Positions 1-6,334 of a stretch of 9,853 bases of DNA are shown in pieces. The stretch's first letter is position 1. Every line of letters starts with the position of its first letter. Location of the stretch: NCBI GenBank assembly GCA_030147455.1, contig JASKZU010000029.1, positions 1 to 9,853 on the forward strand, in the 5' to 3' direction. The notes under the pieces are model-generated. The model did no database searches. It was not told the DNA's origin and was given only the letters and a program-made list of their open reading frames with translations. The DNA comes from Planococcus sp. (in: firmicutes). GTDB taxonomy: Bacteria; Bacillota; Bacilli; Bacillales_A; Planococcaceae. Made by a program: the position numbers and the translations under genes.

Positions 1-889
1 CGGATACATTGCCGAATCCTTCGCGTTTTGTTAAAAATAAAAACAAATCCATCAAATGGTAAAACGGCACCGGGTCTGCTTGATAGCTTTCATGAACGAT
101 ATGCGGGTGGTTCGTTATGTGTGTACGCGTTTCATTAGATACAGCATCTGCGGATTCATAATCACCGACGATCAGCAAGCGCAATTGAGGAAACCGCCCA
201 TGCAATTCGAGAAAAGCACGAACAGTTTCGTCAATGCCTTTATCTTTTGTAATCCGGCCCATTGAACCAATGACGAGATGATCGGTTGTCCATCCATAGG
301 CTTTGCGTTTTTCAGCTATCAATGCCTCCATTGAGGCGTTTTGTTCAAATCGTTTTAAGTCAAACCCGTTTATGCTGCCGCGTCCTAAGATTTTGATCTT
401 TTCTGCATCTGCAATACCGAGTTCCACGACCTGCTGTTTTAAGCTTGGCGATACAGAAAGCAAATGCGTAGACGCAGCTGCAGCAATTTTTTCCGCCATC
501 AGCAAAATGTGGCGCTTCAAGCCGTGTGTCGTCTCAAGTCGCAGTCCAAGCACATTGTAAACCCGAACCGGCACCCGGCAGATATAAGCAGCAAGGATGA
601 CGATGAGCCCGGCCTTGGGAGTTCCGGCATTGACGACATCCGGTTTCTCGGAACGAAGTATGCGAATACAGGCAAACAGCGAAGCAATGTCGCTTTTCAA
701 AGCGATTTCCCTTTCCATTTGAACATGAAGTACAGCAACGCCTTCTTGTTTCTCAAATTCCCGGGCATAGCTTCCTTCAGAAGTCAGCGCCTTGACTTCA
801 TAGCCGCGGGTTTGCAGTTCGCTCAACTGGCCGCGCACCAGCTTTAAGCTCGGGGCAATGGTCATGGCATGGATGATTTTCACTGTCAT
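1..889 (-). CDS. GT4 family glycosyltransferase, CapM-like (C-terminus cut by window edge)
   Basis: My translation from the ATG at 889 runs 296 codons without a stop to the left edge, so the gene is cut by the window rather than broken. It starts MTVKIIHAMT and shows the GT4 (GT-B fold) layout: an N-terminal acceptor domain with NAGTPKAG at residues 87-94, then GRITKDKG at 211-218, VGDYE at 241-245, and the nucleotide-sugar-binding loop FLTKREGFG at 285-293. It would transfer a sugar from an NDP-sugar to a lipid-linked oligosaccharide on the cytoplasmic face. It aligns without gaps to the GT4 gene two positions upstream (about 146 of 296 residues identical by hand count), so the two are paralogues. 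A GAGAGGAT ribosome binding site lies just before the ATG, and the gap to the preceding HprK-like gene is 22 bases. The sugar and linkage cannot be told from sequence. Confidence 0.92.
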   Translation of the reverse strand, partial: MTVKIIHAMTIAPSLKLVRGQLSELQTRGYEVKALTSEGSYAREFEKQEGVAVLHVQMEREIALKSDIASLFACIRILRSEKPDVVNAGTPKAGLIVILAAYICRVPVRVYNVLGLRLETTHGLKRHILLMAEKIAAAASTHLLSVSPSLKQQVVELGIADAEKIKILGRGSINGFDLKRFEQNASMEALIAEKRKAYGWTTDHLVIGSMGRITKDKGIDETVRAFLELHGRFPQLRLLIVGDYESADAVSNETRTHITNHPHIVHESYQADPVPFYHLMDLFLFLTKREGFGNVS

Positions 890-911
890 AAAAGATCCTC
901 TCCCTTGTCAT

Positions 912-1985
912 TCAGGCTCCATGGACCGACGCGTCCGAAAAAGGAACGCGGATTTGATCCAGCAACTCTTTTGTATAATGGGTTGCATTGATTTTTTTGA
1001 CTGAAAATACTTTTTGGCTATTGCCGATCAATTTGGCTAAAATGTCCCGTTCATTGGCAAGCGCTCCGTCAATGTTCAGCTCCGGGTTAAAGAATTCATA
1101 AGCGGTCAAAAGCGGAGAACGCAAATAGTTGAATTCGTACCGGTTCAAGTTCATCAGCTTTTGAAGGGCTACTTCTGCGGGCTGTTCGGCCACATAGTCG
1201 TTCCCGCGCTCTAAAATTGCCACGTGGGTAACAAGCTGACGGTCCAGAAAAAGTGATTCGCCGACATACTGCGTAATCGGCTCCGGCTTTTGGAAAGTGA
1301 AATACTCCATAACCGGCAGCAGCTTGTCGACACGATTTTTCAATTTCGCTCCCATTCCTTGATTGATGCTCGAGTAATAACGAAACGTGCTCGTCCATGG
1401 CACCGAGTGAATCATTGCCCCGTCTGTAATCGCCAAGTCTTCGGCAATAAACTGTGCGCCAAAGTCCATACAAGCCATCATGCTGCTGAGCGTTTTTCCT
1501 GTATCCGGCGGTGCGAACACCGTGAGTGTCGACTGATCTTTTTTAAATGCCGAGCAATGAATTGGGGCGTAGCCTTTCTTCAACAAAAGCAGCGTAGCCA
1601 AATCTGTTAGGATATAGCCTACTGAATGTAAGTTCATAATCCGGTGGGTGATGAGTTTGTAATAAGCGCGGTTAACCGTAATGGTCGGTTGACCGGTTAA
1701 AAAGCCTTGTGCACGCAAACGCATTCTTCCTGTTCCAGCATAATTGCGCGTATAGTAAATTTTATCGGTCCCTGGGGCACCGCTAAAAAAATGATATTTC
1801 CCCATCCCCTCGTGCTCGGCGTCATCATTAAATTCTTCTAGCATCACCTGGAGCTTGACTTCACAGACATCGTATTGCTCCTGCGTTCCTTCAGGGATGC
1901 TGTGCCCATAGGACCAGCTGAAGTTTTTGATATTGGTTTGAACCGCAAGCACCCCTGCGGAAGCGATATAATAATAAGTTTTCAA
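912..1985 (-). CDS. HPr kinase/phosphorylase-like P-loop protein of polysaccharide locus
   Basis: This protein of about 357 residues has a C-terminal HprK-like (PEP-carboxykinase-type) nucleotide-binding domain. The Walker A motif APPDTGKT is at residues 158-165. It is preceded by a conserved-type His in IHCSAF near 142-147 and followed by GAQFIAEDLAIT near 176-187, whose Glu-Asp sits where HprK has its Asp-Asp. The first 120 or so residues are not recognised. HprK-like proteins of this sort occur in polysaccharide and peptide-modification loci and are distinct from the true HPr kinase of carbon catabolite repression. The substrate could be a sugar, a lipid-linked intermediate or a protein. 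The reading frame extends to a TTG at 2021 with no ribosome binding site. The TTG at 1985 is preferred because AAAGGGG lies 8 bases before it. The gene sits between two paralogous glycosyltransferase genes in one operon. Kinase activity is inferred. Confidence 0.8.
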   Translation of the reverse strand: MKTYYYIASAGVLAVQTNIKNFSWSYGHSIPEGTQEQYDVCEVKLQVMLEEFNDDAEHEGMGKYHFFSGAPGTDKIYYTRNYAGTGRMRLRAQGFLTGQPTITVNRAYYKLITHRIMNLHSVGYILTDLATLLLLKKGYAPIHCSAFKKDQSTLTVFAPPDTGKTLSSMMACMDFGAQFIAEDLAITDGAMIHSVPWTSTFRYYSSINQGMGAKLKNRVDKLLPVMEYFTFQKPEPITQYVGESLFLDRQLVTHVAILERGNDYVAEQPAEVALQKLMNLNRYEFNYLRSPLLTAYEFFNPELNIDGALANERDILAKLIGNSQKVFSVKKINATHYTKELLDQIRVPFSDASVHGA

Positions 1986-1993
1986 TGAGAACG

Positions 1994-2000
1994 CCCCTTT
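1994..2000 (-). promoter_or_regulatory. Ribosome binding site setting a TTG start
   Basis: AAAGGGG on the minus strand lies 8 bases before the TTG at 1985. The alternative in-frame TTG at 2021 is preceded by an A-rich run with no Shine-Dalgarno match. This supports the shorter form of the HprK-like protein. Confidence 0.6.
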
Positions 2001-2025
2001 TTTTGAGTTTCCCCCGCACAATCGT

Positions 2026-3204
2026 TTAGTTTAGTTCACCTGCCAGCAATAACGTCTCTGCCATGCAGCTTTTATAAAAGTTATCCAGCTCGCTCCATAG
2101 CACTGTCTGGCTGAAATGGGTACTGGCCCATTCGCGCCCGGTCTCCCCAAACCAAGTGCGCAGTGCTGGCGACTCAATCAACACCAGAGTTTTTTCTATA
2201 ATGTCATCGCTGTTATTTGGATCGACCAAAAAGCCGGTTTCCCCATCGGCAATTGTATTTTTTGCTCCCGTGACGTTTGCCGCAATGACCGGTAGGCCGC
2301 AAAGTGCCGCTTCGATCGAGACATTGCCGAATCCTTCACGCTTTGTCAGGAACATGAAAATATCCATGGCGTGGTAATAAGGTACTGGATCAGGCAAAAA
2401 TCCAGTTTTGACGATATACGGGTTAGCATCGATTTCTTGTTTGACTTGCCAGTCGACCGGATCATCTTCTTCGTAATCGCCGACCATCAGCAGGCGCAGT
2501 TCAGGATAAAGCCGGCTCAGTTGACCAAATGAATCAATAAGTTCATGAATGCCTTTATCTTTGGTCAGCCGGCCGACAAACCCGAGTACAATGTGATGTT
2601 CCTGAAATCCGAAGCGCTGGCGCAAGTCCAGTGCCTCAGCTGCCAGTTCGTTGTTTTTATGAAACTTAGCGACTTGAAAACCATCACCGCTGCCTTTGCC
2701 CAAAACCCGGATTTTGTTTGTGTCCACAATGCCGAAGTCGATCGCGCGTTCTTTTAAACTGTCGGACACAGCCAGGCAATGTGTCGCCGAAGAGGCCGCC
2801 AGCTTTTCCATAGAAAGCAAGAGATGCCGTTTCCAACCGGAAGTCGTTTCCATACGCAAACCGCGAAGCGTATAAACCCTGATCGGAACACCGCACAAAC
2901 GGGCAGCTAGCGTTACCACTAAGCCGGCTTTTGGAGTGCTGGCGTTGACAATGGTCGGCCGTTCTTTGCGCAATAAAGCGACACACCTGACAAGCGAGCG
3001 CAAATCCGCCCCGAGGGCAATGCCGCGTTCCATGTCGAGCTCCAGCATTTCAACGCCTTCTGATTTTTGGTATTCGTCAAAGCCGTCTCCAAATGCACTA
3101 AGCATTTTTGGTTGAAAACCTTTGCTTTTCAAAAAACGAAGCTGTCCATTCATGAAGCCAAGGCTTTCGGAAACGGTTACGGCATGAATCAGTTTGGTGG
3201 CCAT
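2026..3204 (-). CDS. GT4 family glycosyltransferase, CapM-like
   Basis: This complete 392-residue GT-B glycosyltransferase opens with MATKLIHAVTVSESL, the type of N-terminus seen in the CapM-like branch of GT4. Domain marks are NASTPKAG at 87-94, GRLTKDKG at 211-218, VGDYEEDD at 241-248, the donor-binding loop FLTKREGFGNVSIEA at 285-299, and CGLPVIA at 302-308. It has no signal peptide or membrane segment and would act at the inner face of the membrane, adding a sugar to the undecaprenyl-linked chain made by the phosphoglycosyl transferase encoded just upstream. The ATG at 3204 is preceded by AAGGGGGA at a normal distance, and that site overlaps the stop codon of the upstream gene. The gap to that gene is 14 bases. 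The partial gene at 1-889 is a paralogue with about 49 percent identity. Donor and acceptor sugars are unknown. Confidence 0.93.
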   Translation of the reverse strand: MATKLIHAVTVSESLGFMNGQLRFLKSKGFQPKMLSAFGDGFDEYQKSEGVEMLELDMERGIALGADLRSLVRCVALLRKERPTIVNASTPKAGLVVTLAARLCGVPIRVYTLRGLRMETTSGWKRHLLLSMEKLAASSATHCLAVSDSLKERAIDFGIVDTNKIRVLGKGSGDGFQVAKFHKNNELAAEALDLRQRFGFQEHHIVLGFVGRLTKDKGIHELIDSFGQLSRLYPELRLLMVGDYEEDDPVDWQVKQEIDANPYIVKTGFLPDPVPYYHAMDIFMFLTKREGFGNVSIEAALCGLPVIAANVTGAKNTIADGETGFLVDPNNSDDIIEKTLVLIESPALRTWFGETGREWASTHFSQTVLWSELDNFYKSCMAETLLLAGELN

Positions 3205-3218
3205 TATGCTGCTCCCCC

Positions 3219-3839
3219 TTATCTCTTTTCATAGATTTCTTCCGTGCGGAAAACTTTTACAATGGTTTGCACCAAAATATAGCAATCGAGCCGAAAGCTT
3301 TTTCGCTGAATATAATCGATATCAATATCGATTTTTTCATCCCAGTTCAGCGTATTGCGCCCGCTCACCTGTGCAAGCCCGGTAACGCCCGGCTTTACCA
3401 GCAGCCGCTGCTTTTGATAATCGCTGTAATGATCTGTTTGTTCTGTGACCGTCGGACGCGGCCCGATAAATGACATATCGCCTTTAAGGATATTCATCAG
3501 TTGGGGCAATTCGTCGATGCTCGTCTTGCGCAGGACGTTGCCCACTTTTGTAATGCTTGGATCGCCATCAAATGGATCAGCTTTCTGGCGCTTCAAGTCC
3601 CGTTCATGCTCCATCGTACGGAATTTATAAATGGTGAAATGGCGCCCGTATCGGCCGCCCCGCTGCTGTTTGAAAAGCACAGGCCCCCTGGATTCCAGGC
3701 GTATGACAAGCGCCACTCCCAATAAAAGCGGCAGCAGAACAAGCAGCAACGATCCGGCAGCGATAATTTCTACTGTGCGCTTTCCTGCATTCAAATGCTT
3801 CGGCTGTTTTCGTTCCGGCTCATAACCATCGGCAATCAT
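3219..3839 (-). CDS. Monotopic phosphoglycosyl transferase (initiating sugar transferase)
   Basis: This 206-residue bacterial sugar transferase (PF02397 type, PglC/WcaJ C-terminal domain) is the compact single-domain form. It carries a hydrophobic, probably re-entrant helix near residues 23-47 with a central proline, YKFRTM at 71-76, the catalytic Asp-Glu pair D109-E110 in SIDELPQLMNILKGDMS, the IGPRP motif just after, and KPGVTGLAQVSGRN near 149-162. It would transfer a sugar-1-phosphate from a UDP-sugar to undecaprenyl phosphate, the first membrane step of repeat-unit assembly. The frame extends to an ATG at 3866 inside the upstream gene, but that start lacks a ribosome binding site. The ATG at 3839 has AAGGAGG 9 bases before it and leaves a 14-base gap. 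Which sugar starts the chain cannot be read from the sequence. Confidence 0.95.
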   Translation of the reverse strand: MIADGYEPERKQPKHLNAGKRTVEIIAAGSLLLVLLPLLLGVALVIRLESRGPVLFKQQRGGRYGRHFTIYKFRTMEHERDLKRQKADPFDGDPSITKVGNVLRKTSIDELPQLMNILKGDMSFIGPRPTVTEQTDHYSDYQKQRLLVKPGVTGLAQVSGRNTLNWDEKIDIDIDYIQRKSFRLDCYILVQTIVKVFRTEEIYEKR

Positions 3840-3848
3840 AGACTCCCT

Positions 3849-3855
3849 CCTCCTT
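3849..3855 (-). promoter_or_regulatory. Ribosome binding site fixing the sugar transferase start
   Basis: AAGGAGG on the minus strand lies 9 bases before the ATG at 3839 and overlaps the TAA stop of the upstream gene (3854-3856). It rules against the longer ATG at 3866, which has no such site and would overlap the upstream gene. Confidence 0.8.
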
Positions 3856-5032
3856 AAATTCTCCATAAGCTGACCTTCTCGGGTTTATCGATTCTCGGCA
3901 ATACGTTGTTCAAGTCAAATACATATCCCTCTTTTTCGAACAACAGCCGTTCAAACAATTTCCATCCCGCTCGTTTATACGATTCATGCGGCACACCGAG
4001 AATGACCGCTGCCCCAGGTTTCAAGTCCTGTTCTGCGGTAAGGATGTGGCCATCGATGCATTCCAATCCTTTTTCTTCTGAGACAGCATCTGCCAACTGA
4101 ATATCCACCCCGTATTCACGAAGCTCTTTGATTAATTCGATAAGCCCGCTCGGTGAGGCATTCGAAAAATCGCGCACCATCCCGAGCACCGTAACCCGGC
4201 ATTCATGGATAACGACTTCGTTTTGAATAAGCTTTTTGACAATGCGCTGTGCGAGCTCTCGCCCTGTCCCTGAGTGATGCCGCCACCATCCGCCTTGCAT
4301 TATCCAGGAACTTGGCGGCTCGTTAAGCAAATCCGGTTCGAATTTCACGAATCCTCTTTTGGTGTTGGCTGTTTCCAGTACATCAAACGTATCGATGTTG
4401 TGTTGATTTAAACTCAAAGCAATTTCGTTGATCAATGCCGTATTGACTTCCCGCTGCGCCATCTCGAGCAGTTGGGCCGCTTCCGCTACACGAATCGATT
4501 TGGCTTTGAATATCCCGCCTTCATGAATCGGCGCCAACAAGTCTGCCAAGTAATCTGTTACCGGGCCTGTTTGCCCCGCCACTACTTTGCGCATCTTAGG
4601 CGTTTCAGGAGGTGATTCAGCAGCATGCCACCGGGCGGAGATAAACCCAATAAAGAATTCTTTTCCTGCCTTCATGCCTGAATGTTTTTCCAGTAAAGGA
4701 ATGCATACATCTTCAGTCGTACCCGGATAAACCGGCCCTTCAAAAATGACAACAGCCCCTTTTTTCATGTGCCGCCCAATCATGATGCATGTTTCGGACA
4801 AACGATCCAATGTATATACAGGGCGCTTCGTTCCGGATACGAGAAGGATTCCGGCCGATGCCAAAACCCCCGGGGAATCAGAAAACGAAATGTCTGGGCG
4901 TATAGATGCTTCTTTACCGGGAATGTCCTGGTTGAGCATGATAACTGGATAAACACGCCCGAAAGCTTCGGCAGCCAAAAGCCCTTGTCCGCTCCCGGCG
5001 CAGATAATTGCGATTTTCAGTTTTTCTGTCAT
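3854..5032 (-). CDS. UDP-sugar dehydrogenase homologue (CapL/WbpO/TviB-like) lacking catalytic residues
   Basis: This intact 392-residue protein matches the UDP-N-acetylhexosamine 6-dehydrogenase family along its length: a Rossmann-like start KIAIICAG, VYPGTTEDVCIPLLEKHSG at 101-119, VAEAAQLLE at 182-190, a central NEIALSLNQHNIDT helix near 202-215, and a C-terminal domain from about 278. The active site is gone. The family's GGHC motif aligns to NEPP, placing Pro240 at the catalytic Cys. The conserved Lys of VAEAAK is Gln187, the Asn of ENT is Met191, the Glu of SPER is Ala133, and the Lys of GLxFK is Asp288. The dinucleotide motif GxGxxG reads AGSGQG. The gene is shorter than the usual 420-430 residues. 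It keeps an open frame and an AGGAGGG ribosome binding site, and its ATG shares one base with the upstream stop (TGATG). It probably does not oxidise a sugar. A binding or regulatory role is inferred. Confidence 0.85.
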   Translation of the reverse strand: MTEKLKIAIICAGSGQGLLAAEAFGRVYPVIMLNQDIPGKEASIRPDISFSDSPGVLASAGILLVSGTKRPVYTLDRLSETCIMIGRHMKKGAVVIFEGPVYPGTTEDVCIPLLEKHSGMKAGKEFFIGFISARWHAAESPPETPKMRKVVAGQTGPVTDYLADLLAPIHEGGIFKAKSIRVAEAAQLLEMAQREVNTALINEIALSLNQHNIDTFDVLETANTKRGFVKFEPDLLNEPPSSWIMQGGWWRHHSGTGRELAQRIVKKLIQNEVVIHECRVTVLGMVRDFSNASPSGLIELIKELREYGVDIQLADAVSEEKGLECIDGHILTAEQDLKPGAAVILGVPHESYKRAGWKLFERLLFEKEGYVFDLNNVLPRIDKPEKVSLWRI

Positions 5033-6312
5033 CAGCTCAATCGCCCTCCTTTCCTGTCTTTCCAGTTCAATTTGATGAATTCAAGCAGCTGCCGGCTGTT
5101 TGCTGCCGCAAACGACAGCAGCAGCAATGGGATGATTTTATTGCGGTGGCGCATCGCTGTACCGGCACTTTGTGTTCCATATGAATAAATAAAGATTGTC
5201 ATGCCGAGAACGAGCACAATAAAGATTTTGGTGCGCAGCGGCATATCGCTTTTTATCAACCCGTAAATAGTCGCTCCCACTAAGAACAGGTAAACCGATG
5301 AGTCGAACAAGAAACTCACCATATCGCCAAGCCCCCGCCAATCAAGAGGCAGCGGGGAAAAGAGGAAATAAAACATTTTCAACGGCGCCACAAGCAAAGC
5401 CGCAGCCCCTGACCAGCCGCTAAAGCTGGCGAGATAAACCGAACCGCCTTCTGCAAAAATTTCGTATTCAACTGTCGTGCCTTCTGAATCAATGAATTTG
5501 CTTAAGAACACTTCCGCATTCAGGAATACCACAACCCCAAGCGCAGAGAAAAACAGAAGGTAAATGAGCGGTGTCGTGATTTTTTTGCCTATCGAGCCTT
5601 TTTCGAGCCAAAAGAAAGTCACTACATACACAAGCACCAATCCGACCATCCCTGAGTGAAACATCATGGCAAGAATGGCGAGCAGCACTGCCCAGCCAAA
5701 AAACAAGAAGTTCCGTTCAGCTGTCCAGCGCAGGAAATAATACAGCGAGACAGTCGTGAAAAAGATGATCAGTGCCTCACGCAGCAGTATGCTCGACATA
5801 AAGATGCTGTTTGGCATCATCGTGAAAATGAGCAGCGCAATAAACGTCAACTTTTTTTCGATTTGCAAATAATTGAGCGCTTTAAATAGGTAAACTGCGG
5901 AAAACACCCAACAGGCGATATTCAAAAACTGTGAATAAGCCCGCTGGTCGCCGATCATATAGTAAAGCCCCGATAAGAACGGCACATACACCGTATGCGT
6001 CTGATCCAGCGGATATTGGCCATTGGCAACCAAGACGGATACTTCGTGGAAATATTCGGTATCGGTTCCGCTGGAGAAGATGTTGACCGACGGCACATAC
6101 AAATCCAGAAATAAAATAACCAGCCGGACAGCAAAGCCGGCAAAAATGATAAACAGCCATTCGTTTTTCAAATTGCGGTACAGGTACAGCGAGAGCACAA
6201 CGATGCTGCTGAAAACGAGCAGCATGCCATAGCCGTTTCCAGGCGGCAGGAAATCCTTGATCAGAAACGTTGTCAGGATTTGAATAAAGAAAAATGCGAG
6301 TACGTAAATCAT
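5032..6312 (-). CDS. Polytopic membrane protein, putative polysaccharide polymerase (Wzy-like) or GT-C transferase
   Basis: This hydrophobic protein of 426 residues has roughly ten or more membrane segments. Features are an early extracytoplasmic-type loop with GTDTEYFHE at 82-90, LREAL at 177-181 starting a long helix, FHSGM at 218-222, a polar loop around 275-295, and RHRNKIIPLLL at 388-398 near the end. The acidic first loop and the late Arg-rich motif before IIPLL recall GT-C enzymes, while the LREA and FHSGM elements recall Wzy-type polymerases. Sequence alone does not settle which. Its position between the flippase and the sugar-nucleotide genes fits chain polymerisation. The reading frame extends to an ATG at 6381 inside the flippase gene. 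The ATG at 6312 is chosen because GAGGAGG lies 7 bases before it and 22 bases separate it from the flippase stop. The gene overlaps the next one by one base. Confidence 0.8.
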   Translation of the reverse strand: MIYVLAFFFIQILTTFLIKDFLPPGNGYGMLLVFSSIVVLSLYLYRNLKNEWLFIIFAGFAVRLVILFLDLYVPSVNIFSSGTDTEYFHEVSVLVANGQYPLDQTHTVYVPFLSGLYYMIGDQRAYSQFLNIACWVFSAVYLFKALNYLQIEKKLTFIALLIFTMMPNSIFMSSILLREALIIFFTTVSLYYFLRWTAERNFLFFGWAVLLAILAMMFHSGMVGLVLVYVVTFFWLEKGSIGKKITTPLIYLLFFSALGVVVFLNAEVFLSKFIDSEGTTVEYEIFAEGGSVYLASFSGWSGAAALLVAPLKMFYFLFSPLPLDWRGLGDMVSFLFDSSVYLFLVGATIYGLIKSDMPLRTKIFIVLVLGMTIFIYSYGTQSAGTAMRHRNKIIPLLLLSFAAANSRQLLEFIKLNWKDRKGGRLS

Positions 6313-6319
6313 GGCCCAG

Positions 6320-6326
6320 CCTCCTC
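6320..6326 (-). promoter_or_regulatory. Ribosome binding site fixing the polymerase-like gene start
   Basis: GAGGAGG on the minus strand lies 7 bases before the ATG at 6312, in the gap after the flippase stop. It argues against the ATG at 6381, which would force a 47-base overlap with the flippase gene. Confidence 0.8.
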
Positions 6327-6334
6327 GATTCAGC

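Noticed and set aside
1..889. Frameshifted or decayed glycosyltransferase at the left edge
   Set aside because: Translation by hand gives 296 uninterrupted codons that align without gaps to the paralogue. Only the window edge cuts it.
1290..1610. Plus-strand open frame of 106 codons opposite the HprK-like gene
   Set aside because: It lies wholly within a well-supported minus-strand gene, has no family resemblance and no ribosome binding site that I can see.
4769..5188. Plus-strand open frame of 139 codons across the dehydrogenase and polymerase junction
   Set aside because: It is antisense to two supported genes and its composition is that of a shadow frame.
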